DNA from: Dyella terrae | GTDB taxonomy: Bacteria; Pseudomonadota; Gammaproteobacteria; Xanthomonadales; Rhodanobacteraceae | Direction of reading: 5' to 3' | NCBI RefSeq assembly: GCF_004322705.1 | Contig: NZ_SIZZ01000001.1 | Span: 1,364,001-1,428,000 of the forward strand | DNA: 64,000 nt | Shown: piece after piece, positions 45,420 to 54,695 of the stretch | How positions within the stretch are numbered: position 1 is the stretch's first letter | How the letters are laid out: every line of letters starts with the position of its first letter | Translations under genes and position numbers: made by a program | The notes under the pieces: generated by a model | Databases searched by the model: none | Seen by the model: only the letters and a program-made list of their open reading frames with translations | Told to the model about the DNA's origin: nothing

Positions 45420-45689
45420 ATGAGCACGATCATGGCTAACGGCATCAGCGACGAGGAGATCCTTGCCCGTCTGCGTCAGGTGCTGCACGACACCTTCGAG
45501 ATCGACCCGGCCCGTGTCACCACGTCGGCCCACCTGTTCACGGATCTGGAGCTGGACAGTATCGATGCCGTGGACCTGGCAATCCAGGTCCAGGATATGA
45601 CTGGCACCCGCATCAAGCCTGAAGACTTCAAGAGCGTACGCACGGTGAGCGATGTGGTCGACACCGTCAAGGCGCTGCTCGACCGCTGA
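45420..45689 (+). CDS. Acyl carrier protein 1 of the aryl-polyene cluster
   Basis: 89 residues, first gene of the cluster. The phosphopantetheine attachment Ser lies in LELDSIDAVDLAIQVQ near residue 42. Length and the four-helix pattern are typical of type II PKS or fatty-acid carriers. It would carry the aromatic starter or the growing polyene. An AGGGA site precedes the ATG, whose first bases overlap the stop of a doubtful upstream reading frame. Confidence 0.92.
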   Translation: MSTIMANGISDEEILARLRQVLHDTFEIDPARVTTSAHLFTDLELDSIDAVDLAIQVQDMTGTRIKPEDFKSVRTVSDVVDTVKALLDR

Positions 45690-45705
45690 GCGGCGGACCT
45701 CTCCC

Positions 45706-46491
45706 ATGTCGTCGTACACATCGCTGGCGGGATCCATCCTTCCCTGCGCCATCGTCCCGATCTATAACCACAAGGACACCATCGCGCAGACGGTGACGTC
45801 ACTGCGCGCGCATGGCCTGCCCGTGATCGTGGTGGATGATGGAAGCAACGAGGCCACGCGCATCGTCCTTGATGACCTGGCCCGGCGCACCGAGGGCATG
45901 ACCCTGCTGCGTCTCCCGCACAACCAGGGCAAGGGCCGTGCCCTGTCAACCGGATTGCTGGCAGCGCAGGAACGCGGCCACACCCACGCGCTGCAGATCG
46001 ATGCCGATGGGCAGCATCAGGTGGATGACGTGCCCCGCTTTCTTGCCGAAGCGCGCGCCTGCCCCGCCGGCATGATCTGTGGCAAGCCGATCTACGATGA
46101 TTCGGTGCCCAAAGGACGACTGTACGGGCGCTATGTCACGCACGTGTGCGTGTGGATCGAAACCCTGTCGACGGCGCTCGCCGATTCGATGTGCGGCTAT
46201 CGCCTGTACCCGCTCGAAGCCACCTGCGCCGAAATCCGCCGCAAGCCGTTTCCCGCGCGCATGGACTTCGACACCGAGGCAGCGGTGCGCCTCATCTGGC
46301 GCGGCGTACCCGTGCGGAACCTGCCGACCCGGGTGATCTATCCCGAAAACGGCCTTTCCCATTTCCGCATGTGGCGGGACAACATACGCATCTCGGCCAT
46401 GCATACGCGCCTGTTGATGGGCATGCTTGCGCGCATGCCGATGCTGCTGTGGCGCAAGTGGCGCCGACCGGAGCCCGCATGCGCCACCTGA
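45706..46491 (+). CDS. Glycosyltransferase family 2
   Basis: 261 residues of GT-A fold. The nucleotide-sugar site has AIVPIYNHKDTI, VVDDGSNEATR, LPHNQGKGRALSTG and the metal motif DADGQHQ. It ends in basic/hydrophobic helices (MLARMPMLLWRKWRR) that may bind the inner membrane. In polyene clusters such enzymes are thought to attach a sugar to the pigment or its lipid anchor. It starts 16 bp after the first carrier gene and overlaps the LolA-like gene by 13 bp. Confidence 0.9.
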   Translation: MSSYTSLAGSILPCAIVPIYNHKDTIAQTVTSLRAHGLPVIVVDDGSNEATRIVLDDLARRTEGMTLLRLPHNQGKGRALSTGLLAAQERGHTHALQIDADGQHQVDDVPRFLAEARACPAGMICGKPIYDDSVPKGRLYGRYVTHVCVWIETLSTALADSMCGYRLYPLEATCAEIRRKPFPARMDFDTEAAVRLIWRGVPVRNLPTRVIYPENGLSHFRMWRDNIRISAMHTRLLMGMLARMPMLLWRKWRRPEPACAT

Positions 46492-47093
46492 TCGCCATCG
46501 TCTTCGCCTTGCTGGCGATGGTTGCCGTTGCCCACGCCAACGAACCGGACCTGCTGCACCAGGTCGTGGCGCAACTGGGCCAGCATGCGCAGGTACGCGC
46601 GGCTTTCACTCAGACACGCGAAAACCCGGCCCTCGCGCAGCCACAGGTGAGCCGAGGACAGCTGCTCTTCGTGACGGGCCAGGGCATGCTCTGGCAAGTA
46701 CAGGCGCCTTATGTTGAAACCATAGCCCTGACTCACGGGCGCTCGTCGCGCGTCGACGAGCAGGGCCACCCGCTCTCGGCGAGCAGCGATCGGGGCGTGG
46801 CGCAGGTGTCGCAGATGCTCGATGGCTTGCTCGCCGGCCAGCCCGACGATGCCTTGCGCCAGTTTTCCGTGGAAGCAGAAGGCAGTCTCCAGCAATGGAC
46901 GCTGCGTTTCACCCCACGCCAATCGCGCATGGCGCGCGTGCTGCGCAAGATCGAACTGCGCGGCGACACGTTCCTGCAAAAGATCCAGGTGGATATGCAA
47001 AGCGGCGAATCCACGCATATTCAGTTCGTCGAGACGCGTGACGCCGGCCCCCTCACGGTTCCAGAACAGCGCGCGCTGGGTATGCCCCCGTGA
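46479..47093 (+). CDS. LolA-like outer-membrane carrier protein of the polyene cluster
   Basis: 204 residues with signal peptide (cleavage near VAHA). The LolA-type half-barrel is suggested by VRAAFTQTRENPALAQPQVSRGQLLF, GMLWQVQAPYVETIAL and LRKIELRGDTFLQKIQVDM. In aryl-polyene clusters a LolA-like protein probably ferries the lipid-linked pigment across the periplasm to the outer membrane. It overlaps both neighbours. Confidence 0.87.
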   Translation: MRHLIAIVFALLAMVAVAHANEPDLLHQVVAQLGQHAQVRAAFTQTRENPALAQPQVSRGQLLFVTGQGMLWQVQAPYVETIALTHGRSSRVDEQGHPLSASSDRGVAQVSQMLDGLLAGQPDDALRQFSVEAEGSLQQWTLRFTPRQSRMARVLRKIELRGDTFLQKIQVDMQSGESTHIQFVETRDAGPLTVPEQRALGMPP

Positions 47094-49456
47094 ACGTCGT
47101 GTCGCCGCGCGTGCGGGCCGCCGTGTTTGCGGTCGCCGTTATGATGGTGGCCTGCCTTGGCGGAAGGCTGCTGTTCGGGCGCGGTGAGTCGCCGATCCAG
47201 ACGGATCTGCTGGCCATGCTTCCACCGACGGAACGTCATCCGATGGCGGAGATGGCGGTCGATCGCCTTGCACACGCCAACGGCGATCGCATGGTGCTGC
47301 TTCTGGAAAGCACCGACGACGAACACGCCAGGGCGGCGGCGCGCCTGCTCGGCAAGCAGCTTGGTGCCGACCCGGCTTTTTCGTCGGTCGTGGCTGAATT
47401 GCCGGATTTTGATCTGGAAGCCATGCTTGCGCCCTATCTCGCGCACCGGTTCCAGTTGTTGAATGACCAGGATCGCGCCTCGCTGGTCCGGGCCGGCTTT
47501 GATCCCGCGCAAGCACTCGCCAAGCGCCTGAACGAGCCCTTCCTTGCGGGCGTGGGCATCCGGCTGCAGGACGACCCCTTCGGCTGGATGCAGCACTGGC
47601 TCGACGGCGCGCCCTGGACCCGCTCGCCATTGATGCCCGAGGATGATCTGCTGACGGCACATCGCGGCGATCTGACCTACGTGCTGGTCATGGCCAACCT
47701 GCATGGCTCGTCGTACGACGATGGCATCCAGCGTGCATCGCTGGCCGCCCTGGAGCGCGCCTCGATCGCAATGCGCCAGCAGTTCCCGGACGTAACGATG
47801 TCGCGGACGGGCGCGGTGTTCTACGCCGCTGCAGCGCGCGCCGGTGCCGAGCGTGACGTGCATCTGGTCAGCGTGGTCTCCACGGCGGGCATTGCCCTGC
47901 TCCTGCTCTGGGCCTTCCGTTCAGTCCGTCCGCTGTGGGTGGCCTTTCTTTCCACGGCGATGGGCGTGGTCTGCGCGCTGACCGTCACGCTGCTCGTCTT
48001 CGGGCAGATCCATCTGCTGACCCTGGTTTTCGGCGCGGCCCTGCTGGGCGAGGCCGTCGACTATTCCATCCAGTACCTGTGCGCGCGCTCCCATGCCGGC
48101 GCGACGTGGCGTCCGCTCGACGGACTTCGCCAGGTTCGCCCGGCGTTGTGGCTGGCGCTGGCTACCTCCGTACTGGGCTACAGCCTGCTTGCCGCGATGC
48201 CTTTCCCGGCCCTGCGCCAGATGGCCTGCTTCGCGGTCGTCGGCATGCTGGCCGCCTGCCTCAGCGTTTTCTGGCTGCTGCCGGCCTTGCTGCAAGGTCC
48301 GGCGCGACGTCCGATGTCCGTCAGTCTGGTGACCTTGGCGCATCATCTTCAACGGCGTGTCGTCGCGCTGACCTCAGGCAAGCGCAGAGGGGTGCTTGCC
48401 CTGATCCTTCTGGTGGTCGCTGCGCCGGGCTGGTGGCGCCTGGGTCACGACGACGACATCCACTTGCTGGTCTCCCCTCCCCCTGAACTGCAGGCGCAGG
48501 AAAGCCACATCCGTGACATCACCGGCCTGGGCAATGGCAGCCAGTTTTATCTGGTCCATGGCCTGGATGAAGAACAAGTCCTGCAGCGCGAGGAAGCCCT
48601 GGCTGTGCGCTTGCAGGCCATGGTGAACCAAGGAGCGCTCGAGAGCTGGACCGGCCTTGCCAGCATGGTTCCGTCACTTGAGCGCCAGCGCGCCGATCAC
48701 GCCTTGCTGAAGCCCTTCTTCGTCGATACCGGCAACCTGCGCACGACGCTCACCGGGGCAGGCCTCAAGCCCGGTGTGGTTGATGCTTATCTGGCCGCGT
48801 GGCCCGGCACGTCGCTGCGCCTGCGCGACTGGCTGACGTGGCCGATTGCCGTCCCCTTCCGTGATCTCTGGCTGGATGGCGGCGCCGAAGGCGTGGCCAG
48901 CATCGTGCTGCCCCAGGGAGCGACGGATGTCGCTCTGCTGGGCGCCGCAGCGGATGGGCTGGAAGGCGTCGAGCTGGTCGACAAGCCGGCGAGCGTCAGC
49001 GACCTGTTCGGCCGCTATCGCCGCCTGGCCAGCGGCTGGCTGCTCGCCGCGACTGCCCTGGTCGGGCTGGTCTTTGCCTGGCGGTATCGCCGCGGTGCCT
49101 GGCGCGTGCTCGCGCCGTCCGTCCTGGGCATGGGACTGAGCCTTTCGGCACTGGGCTATCTGGGACAGCCGCTGACATTGTTCCACTGGATGGCCCTGAT
49201 GCTGGTGCTCGGCGTCGGCGCGAACTACGCCGTTTTCCTGCGTGAAGGCGAGCCGCATGTCCGCCACCGCCCCGGCGCGTCCTTCGCGGGCGTACTGCTT
49301 TCGGCGCTGACGGCGTGGCTGTCGTTCGGCCTGCTTTCCCTGAGCACGCTGCCAGCGCTGCAACACTTCGGCATCACACTTTTGCTGGGCATCGGCTTCA
49401 CGGTGATCTGCGTACCGATCGCCACGCCCGTCACCGAACACGACACGAACGCATGA
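47090..49456 (+). CDS. MMPL/RND-family exporter of the polyene cluster
   Basis: 788 residues from a GTG that overlaps the previous stop (GTGA). Twelve membrane segments are arranged in two halves of six, each with a large periplasmic loop (about 30-230 and 440-630). Family marks are VFGAALLGEAVDYSIQYLCAR in the first half and LVLGVGANYAVFLREGEPH in the second. It probably moves the finished polyene lipid out of the inner membrane, handing it to the LolA-like carrier. Confidence 0.92.
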   Translation: MNVVSPRVRAAVFAVAVMMVACLGGRLLFGRGESPIQTDLLAMLPPTERHPMAEMAVDRLAHANGDRMVLLLESTDDEHARAAARLLGKQLGADPAFSSVVAELPDFDLEAMLAPYLAHRFQLLNDQDRASLVRAGFDPAQALAKRLNEPFLAGVGIRLQDDPFGWMQHWLDGAPWTRSPLMPEDDLLTAHRGDLTYVLVMANLHGSSYDDGIQRASLAALERASIAMRQQFPDVTMSRTGAVFYAAAARAGAERDVHLVSVVSTAGIALLLLWAFRSVRPLWVAFLSTAMGVVCALTVTLLVFGQIHLLTLVFGAALLGEAVDYSIQYLCARSHAGATWRPLDGLRQVRPALWLALATSVLGYSLLAAMPFPALRQMACFAVVGMLAACLSVFWLLPALLQGPARRPMSVSLVTLAHHLQRRVVALTSGKRRGVLALILLVVAAPGWWRLGHDDDIHLLVSPPPELQAQESHIRDITGLGNGSQFYLVHGLDEEQVLQREEALAVRLQAMVNQGALESWTGLASMVPSLERQRADHALLKPFFVDTGNLRTTLTGAGLKPGVVDAYLAAWPGTSLRLRDWLTWPIAVPFRDLWLDGGAEGVASIVLPQGATDVALLGAAADGLEGVELVDKPASVSDLFGRYRRLASGWLLAATALVGLVFAWRYRRGAWRVLAPSVLGMGLSLSALGYLGQPLTLFHWMALMLVLGVGANYAVFLREGEPHVRHRPGASFAGVLLSALTAWLSFGLLSLSTLPALQHFGITLLLGIGFTVICVPIATPVTEHDTNA

Positions 49457-50715
49457 CCACACCCATCCTCCCTGCACCCATCAAGACGCCACGCCGCGTG
49501 GTGATCACCGGCATCGGTGGCGTCACGCCCTTCGGTCATGACTGGGCCACGATTCGCGATCGCCTGAAGACGTTCCGCAACGCCGTGCGTTACATGCACG
49601 AATGGGATTACTTCGATGCCCTCAATGGTCGACTGGGTTGTCCGGTCGACGACTTTGTCCTGCCGAACTGGCCGCGCAAGCAGGTCCGGTCCATGGGCCG
49701 CGTTGCGCAACTGGCGGTCGCCGCAAGCGAACGCGCGCTGGACGATGCCGGTCTGCGCCACGATGCATCCGTCACCGATGGCCGCATGGGCGTGGCCTAT
49801 GGCTCGTCCGGTGGCAGCGTCGAGCCGTTCCGCGCCATGGGCAACATGCTCGCGACCGGTTCGATGCAGGGCGTGACGGCGACCAGCTACATCCAGATGA
49901 TGGCGCACACGACGGCCGTGAATGTCGGCGTGTTCCTCGGCCTGAAGGGCCGTATCGTGCCCACGTCGAGTGCGTGCACGTCGGGCAGCCAGGCCATTGG
50001 TTACGGCTACGAGGCCATCCAGCAAGGTAAGCAGACGCTGATGCTTTGCGGCGGCGCGGAGGAACTGTCCGGTCCGGGTGCAGCGGTGTTTGACACGCTG
50101 TTCGCCACCAGCACGCGCAATGACGATCCCGCGATGACACCACGGCCGTTCGACGCGAAGCGCGATGGCCTGGTCGTTGGCGAAGGTGCCGTAACGCTTG
50201 TGCTGGAAGACTACGAACACGCCATGGCGCGCGGCGCGCGCATCTACGCGGAGATCGTGGGTTTCGGCACCAACTCCGATGGCAGCCACATAACGCAGCC
50301 GACGGCCGAGACGATGGCCATGGCCATGCGCATGGCGCTGAACGACGCCGGCCTGGCGCCAGGCGACATCGGTTACATCAGCGCGCACGGCACGGCGACC
50401 GATCGCGGCGACGTGGCCGAAAGCCACGCGACGGCGACCGTCATGGGCACGCAGACACCGATCAGTTCAATGAAGAGCTACGTCGGCCACACGCTCGGCG
50501 CCTGCGGCGCCCTCGAATCGTGGTGGGCGATCGAAATGATGCGTGATGGCTGGTTCGCGCCGACGATCAACCTCACCCATCCTGACCCCGAATGCGCCGC
50601 GCTTGATCACGTCACTGGCGAAGGCCGCCAGCTGCGCACGTCTTATGTCATGAACAATAACTTTGCGTTCGGCGGCATCAACACTTCGCTGATCTTCAAG
50701 GCGCACGAAGCGTGA
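49453..50715 (+). CDS. Beta-ketoacyl-ACP synthase 1 (KS) of the polyene cluster
   Basis: 420 residues of the FabF/type II PKS fold. The catalytic Cys lies in SSACTSGSQAIG near 176, the two His in AHGTATDRGD near 315 and GHTLGACG near 350. It extends the polyene chain by condensation with malonyl-ACP. The ATG overlaps the exporter stop (ATGA), and its own stop overlaps the next KS. The adjacent KS and chain-length-factor-like genes suggest one heteromeric condensing complex. Confidence 0.93.
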   Translation: MTTPILPAPIKTPRRVVITGIGGVTPFGHDWATIRDRLKTFRNAVRYMHEWDYFDALNGRLGCPVDDFVLPNWPRKQVRSMGRVAQLAVAASERALDDAGLRHDASVTDGRMGVAYGSSGGSVEPFRAMGNMLATGSMQGVTATSYIQMMAHTTAVNVGVFLGLKGRIVPTSSACTSGSQAIGYGYEAIQQGKQTLMLCGGAEELSGPGAAVFDTLFATSTRNDDPAMTPRPFDAKRDGLVVGEGAVTLVLEDYEHAMARGARIYAEIVGFGTNSDGSHITQPTAETMAMAMRMALNDAGLAPGDIGYISAHGTATDRGDVAESHATATVMGTQTPISSMKSYVGHTLGACGALESWWAIEMMRDGWFAPTINLTHPDPECAALDHVTGEGRQLRTSYVMNNNFAFGGINTSLIFKAHEA

Positions 50716-51968
50716 GCTCGAACCGCACCACGGCCACCCTGCCCCGCGTCGTCGTTACCGGCACGGGCTCGGTGTCGTGCGCCGGTGTCGGCAACGACGC
50801 CCTGCTGTCGGCGTTGCGCGAGCGCCGCAGCGGCATTCGCTACATGTCGCAACTCGCCGACCTGGGCATGCGTTGCCACGTCGGCGGCCCTGTCGATACG
50901 CATCAGCTGGACGACCCCGACCGCAAGCTGCGTCGCTTCGTCCCCGCCAACACGTGGTATGCCTGGCAGGCGACGCGCGAAGCGCTGGCCCAGTCGCAAC
51001 TCGGCGATGCCGTCCTGCGGTCGCCTCGTTGTGGCTTGGTCATGGGTGGCGGAGCGGCGTTGAGTGAACATGAGGCGGCGCTCGACAGTTTCCGCGAGCG
51101 CGGTGCGCATCGGCTTTCCCCGTACATCGTTCCGCGCGGCATGAGCAGCGCGCTGGCCGCCGGCCTTGCGCACGCTTTCGGCATCGGCGGCCGCAGCCAT
51201 GTGATCAGCGCCGCCTGCACCAGTGGTGCACACGCCATTGGCCAGGCCATGGAACTGATCCAGCTCGGCAAGCAGGATGTGGTGATCTGCGGTGGCAGCG
51301 AAGAGCTGCACGACACCACTGCGCTCTGGTTCGATGCCATGGGCGCCTTGTCCGTCGCCAGCAACGATGACCCCGAACGCGCCTCACGCCCTTATGACCT
51401 CGCTCGCGACGGCATCGTGCTGGCCGCCGGCGCGGGTGTGCTCGTGCTGGAATCCGAGGCGCATGCGCAGGCGCGTGGCGCGCGCATTCTTGGAGAGATC
51501 GCCGGTTATGGCGCCGCCACGGATGCGGGCAACATGGTGGGACCCGGTATCGAGGGTCTCGCCCAGGCCATGCACGAAGCGCTGCTGGGCCATGATGATG
51601 CGCCTGAGTACATCAACGCGCACGCCTGCTCGACACCCCAGGGCGACCGGGTGGAGTGGGAGGCCATGGCCAAGGTTTTCGCCGGACGCCGCCAGGCAGT
51701 TCCCGCATTTTCGTCGATCAAAGGCCTCGTGGGCCATGCGCCCGGCGCCGCCGGTGCCATCGACGCCATCGCCAGTCTGCTCATGATGCGGCATGGATTT
51801 CTCAGCGCAGGATCGCCCGTCATCCACGCCGATCCCACCTTTGCCGAAGCCCCCTTGCTGGCTGCCAACGTCGAGCGCGTTACGCGCAGCGTGCTTTCCA
51901 ACAGTTTCGGCTTCGGCGGCAGCTGCGCTTCGCTGTTGTTGCGCGCACCGAGTGGGGCGGACGCATGA
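50712..51968 (+). CDS. Beta-ketoacyl-ACP synthase 2 (KS) with altered His loop
   Basis: 418 residues from a GTG overlapping the first KS stop. Catalytic Cys in SAACTSGAHAIG near 173. The first His motif reads NAHACSTPQGD instead of the common HGTxT-xxND, and the second His is in GHAPGAAG. All three catalytic residues are kept, so it is probably active, but the loop change suggests a special substrate or partner. Paralogous to KS1 and KS3. Confidence 0.9.
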   Translation: MSSNRTTATLPRVVVTGTGSVSCAGVGNDALLSALRERRSGIRYMSQLADLGMRCHVGGPVDTHQLDDPDRKLRRFVPANTWYAWQATREALAQSQLGDAVLRSPRCGLVMGGGAALSEHEAALDSFRERGAHRLSPYIVPRGMSSALAAGLAHAFGIGGRSHVISAACTSGAHAIGQAMELIQLGKQDVVICGGSEELHDTTALWFDAMGALSVASNDDPERASRPYDLARDGIVLAAGAGVLVLESEAHAQARGARILGEIAGYGAATDAGNMVGPGIEGLAQAMHEALLGHDDAPEYINAHACSTPQGDRVEWEAMAKVFAGRRQAVPAFSSIKGLVGHAPGAAGAIDAIASLLMMRHGFLSAGSPVIHADPTFAEAPLLAANVERVTRSVLSNSFGFGGSCASLLLRAPSGADA

Positions 51969-52708
51969 TCGATCTGCATATCGCGCAGTGGCGAGCCTGG
52001 GCGCCATCCCTGGACAGCAGCGAACGGTGGCAGGCCTGGGCCCATCGACCGTGGACACCGCAGGACAACGGAGAGCAGCCAGCATGCGAATTCCTGCCGC
52101 CCATGCAGCGCCGCCGCCTGAGCCGCATGGCACGCATGGCGCTGGAAGTCGCGTGGCCGCTCTGCGGCGAAGATGAGCAATTGCCGCTCGTCTTTGCATC
52201 GCGACACGGCGAAACACAACGCACCTTCGCGCTGCTTTCAGACGTCGGCGACGGCCAGCCGCTTTCACCCACGCAGTTCGGCCTTTCGGTGCACAACGCG
52301 ATCGCCGGCCAGTGGTCGCTGCTACGCGGACAGCATGCCGAGGCCAGTGCCATTGCCGGGGAAGGCGATACGTTCGAGCACGCCATGCTCGAAGCCGCCC
52401 TCATGATCGACGCCGGTGCGCCGTCCGTCATTGTCATCATGACCGAGGAGCGGCCACCTGCCGCTTACGACGGCTGGATCGATGACGTGCCGTTTTCCTA
52501 CGCTGTCGCCCTGCGCGTCACTCGCCGTGAAAAGGCCGGCCAGTCACCCGAGGGGCATTGGCGACTGGCGCTTCGAACATCGACGAGCGACGCAACCAGG
52601 CCAGTGTGGCCCCATGCACTTAACGTGCTTCGCGTACTGCTCACTTCGCCTTCCGTACTGGAACACCCATGGAAAACCCGTCAATGGATCTGGCAGCCGA
52701 TCGCCTGA
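51965..52708 (+). CDS. Beta-ketoacyl synthase chain-length-factor-like protein
   Basis: 247 residues of the short ketosynthase-like type (PF13723-like), about the N-terminal half of a KS. It has no active-site Cys or His. Features: WAPSLDSSERWQAWA, MQRRRLSRMARMALEVA, ASRHGETQRTFALLSDV, and PLSPTQFGLSVHNAIAGQWS. In polyene systems such a protein pairs with an active KS to set chain length. It overlaps KS2 and the acyltransferase gene. Confidence 0.85.
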   Translation: MIDLHIAQWRAWAPSLDSSERWQAWAHRPWTPQDNGEQPACEFLPPMQRRRLSRMARMALEVAWPLCGEDEQLPLVFASRHGETQRTFALLSDVGDGQPLSPTQFGLSVHNAIAGQWSLLRGQHAEASAIAGEGDTFEHAMLEAALMIDAGAPSVIVIMTEERPPAAYDGWIDDVPFSYAVALRVTRREKAGQSPEGHWRLALRTSTSDATRPVWPHALNVLRVLLTSPSVLEHPWKTRQWIWQPIA

Positions 52709-53478
52709 AGGTCAGGCGCACTGACTTTTACCTGTGGCGCCTGATCGCCACGGCGCTGAGCTTCCTGTTCTTCGGACTGGGCGGCATCGTCCTGCGCGTC
52801 CTGATTTTCCCTGTGATTTCACTGTTGCCTGGTGATCACATCGTTCGGCGCAAGCGTGTGCGCGCGGTGATTCGCCTGGCTTTCCACATGCACGTGCAGT
52901 TCATGTACCGCACCGGCGTGCTGACCTTCGAGGTGGTGGGCGCGGAGAGGCTGGGTCGCCCTGGCCAGCTCGTCGTCGCCAATCACCCTTCGCTGATCGA
53001 CGTGGTCCTGCTCGGTTCTCAGATGCGCGATGCCAACTGCATCGTCAAACAGAGCCTTTGGCGCAACCCCTGCATGCGCGGACCGGTGCATGCCGCCGAG
53101 TACATCAGCAACAGCGGCAGCCCGGAGATGCTTGAGGAGGCGGCTGACGTGCTGCGCGAGGGCCAGACGCTGATCGTCTTTCCCGAAGGCACCCGTACGA
53201 CACCCGGCAAGACGCCGGTCTTTCATCGCGGCGCGGCGGCGATCGCCATGCGCGGCGCAAAGATCGTGACGCCGGTCTTCATCTCCGTTACGCCGAGCAC
53301 GCTGACCAAGGCCGAACCCTGGTACCGCATCCCCGACCGACGTTTCCATGTGCGCCTTCGCGTGGGCGCAGACATCGATCCGGCGCGTTTCAGCGCCGAG
53401 GGACCCATGCCGATAGCCTCCCGCCGTCTCAACGATCACCTGCACCACCTCTACGCCAAGGAATTCGCTTCGCCATGA
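52669..53478 (+). CDS. Lysophospholipid acyltransferase (PlsC-like) of the polyene cluster
   Basis: 269 residues (or 264 from ATG 52684). Membrane helices at about 20-50. The acyltransferase signature is NHPSLID (HxxxxD) near 103 and FPEGTRTTPG near 170. In aryl-polyene clusters such enzymes probably transfer the polyene acyl chain to a lipid acceptor, giving the membrane-bound pigment. It overlaps the chain-length-factor gene by 40 bp and the next carrier gene by 4. Confidence 0.9.
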   Translation: MENPSMDLAADRLKVRRTDFYLWRLIATALSFLFFGLGGIVLRVLIFPVISLLPGDHIVRRKRVRAVIRLAFHMHVQFMYRTGVLTFEVVGAERLGRPGQLVVANHPSLIDVVLLGSQMRDANCIVKQSLWRNPCMRGPVHAAEYISNSGSPEMLEEAADVLREGQTLIVFPEGTRTTPGKTPVFHRGAAAIAMRGAKIVTPVFISVTPSTLTKAEPWYRIPDRRFHVRLRVGADIDPARFSAEGPMPIASRRLNDHLHHLYAKEFASP

Positions 53479-53744
53479 ACGACCTGCAACGCGATATCGC
53501 GCAACTGATCATCGATACCCTGAACCTGGAAGACCTCCAGCCCACCGACATTCCGCCGGAACAGCCGCTGTTCGGCGAGGGTCTTGGCCTGGATTCCGTG
53601 GATGCCCTGGAACTGGCGCTGGCGCTGCAGAAGCGCTATGAGATCCAGATCGCCTCGGACTCGCGTGATGCCCGCCAGCACTTCGCGACCGTCGCCACGC
53701 TCGCCGCGTTCGTCGAATCGCAACGCGCCGCATGCGCAAACTGA
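53475..53744 (+). CDS. Acyl carrier protein 2 of the polyene cluster
   Basis: 89 residues. The phosphopantetheine Ser is in GLGLDSVDALELALALQ near 41. It is more acidic around the Ser and has a Gln-rich N terminus, unlike carrier 1, so the two probably serve different partners (starter versus elongation). Confidence 0.92.
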   Translation: MNDLQRDIAQLIIDTLNLEDLQPTDIPPEQPLFGEGLGLDSVDALELALALQKRYEIQIASDSRDARQHFATVATLAAFVESQRAACAN

Positions 53745-53778
53745 TGCCTCGCTTCGACCACCAACGGATCGCTCACCG

Positions 53779-54315
53779 ATGAAGAAGCTGCTGCTTCCCA
53801 TGATCGGGGTGTTGTATCCGTTCCTGGTCTACTTCGGCATGGAACATGTGTCCACGCCGATTTTTGCCGTGGCGCTGGGCATCATCTGGCTGATCCGCGC
53901 ACCGGGCCTGCTGAAGGAGCCGGGCGGTCGCTGGATGGTCGCCGCCGCCCTCGCCTATTGCGCGCTGCTCGCTTTCACCGGCGAGTCGGAAATGCTGCAG
54001 TGGTACCCGACCTTGATCAGCGCGCTCCTGCTATTCGCCTTTGGCATCAGCCTTCGCTTTGGCCCGCCCATGGTCGAACGCATTGCACGCGTGCGCGAAC
54101 CGAACCTGCCGCCGGAGGCCATCCCGTACACGCGCAAGGTCACGTGGGTTTGGGTCGGCTTCTTCATCTTTAATGGCCTCATGTCAACGGCACTGACGCT
54201 GTGGGCACCGCTGCACTGGTGGACGCTCTATAACGGCTTCATCGTCTATATGATCATGGGCGTGCTGTTCGGCGGCGAATGGCTGCTGCGCAAAAGGCTC
54301 CGCACGACGACATGA
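53779..54315 (+). CDS. Conserved membrane protein of aryl-polyene clusters (COG4648)
   Basis: 178 residues with five predicted membrane helices. Conserved parts are PMIGVLYPFLVYFGMEH, FGISLRFGPPMVERIAR and YTRKVTWVWVGFFIFNG. Members occur in nearly all aryl-polyene clusters; their role is unknown, possibly an anchor for the soluble enzymes. The start at 53779 lies 34 bp after the carrier gene; the gene overlaps the dehydratase by 4 bp. Confidence 0.87.
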   Translation: MKKLLLPMIGVLYPFLVYFGMEHVSTPIFAVALGIIWLIRAPGLLKEPGGRWMVAAALAYCALLAFTGESEMLQWYPTLISALLLFAFGISLRFGPPMVERIARVREPNLPPEAIPYTRKVTWVWVGFFIFNGLMSTALTLWAPLHWWTLYNGFIVYMIMGVLFGGEWLLRKRLRTTT

Positions 54316-54695
54316 CGACCTCAGAGCGCCACGATGGCGAAGGCATGCGAGAGCCCCGCGTACTGGGCGTCCAGTCGGACGGCTCGACGTGTACGCTCGA
54401 CCTTCACTTGCCGCGCGAACTGGCGTGGTTTGCTGGCCACTTCAGGGATTTCCCGGTGCTGCCGGGTGTTGTCCAGTTGCAGTGGGCGCTCGCTTTCGGC
54501 GCACGCCATCTCGGCACGCCCGAAGCCTGCCGCCAGCTTGAGATGCTCAAGTTCCAGCGCCTGCTCCGCCCGGAGGATCGCGTGCAGCTTCACCTGATCT
54601 GGCATGTCGAGCGCCGGCGATTGCAGTTCGCCTATCGGCAGGGCGAGCTGGAATTTGCGTCCGGTCGCTTTGCCTGGAGTCAGGACCATGACTGA
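54312..54695 (+). CDS. ApeI-type hotdog-fold dehydratase
   Basis: 127 residues of the FabA/FabZ hotdog fold. The helix motif GHFRDFPVLPGVVQLQWAL near 41-59 carries the conserved His and Gly/Pro. It would dehydrate 3-hydroxyacyl-ACP during polyene extension, probably together with the ApeP-type protein further down. The ATG overlaps the previous stop. Confidence 0.88.
   Translation: MTTSERHDGEGMREPRVLGVQSDGSTCTLDLHLPRELAWFAGHFRDFPVLPGVVQLQWALAFGARHLGTPEACRQLEMLKFQRLLRPEDRVQLHLIWHVERRRLQFAYRQGELEFASGRFAWSQDHD

Noticed and set aside
45202-45423. 73-codon GTG-start frame before the first polyene carrier gene
   Set aside because: Not listed as a gene: no ribosome site, Arg-rich composition, no homology I recognise. 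The ATGA overlap with the carrier gene keeps it as a weak candidate leader peptide.
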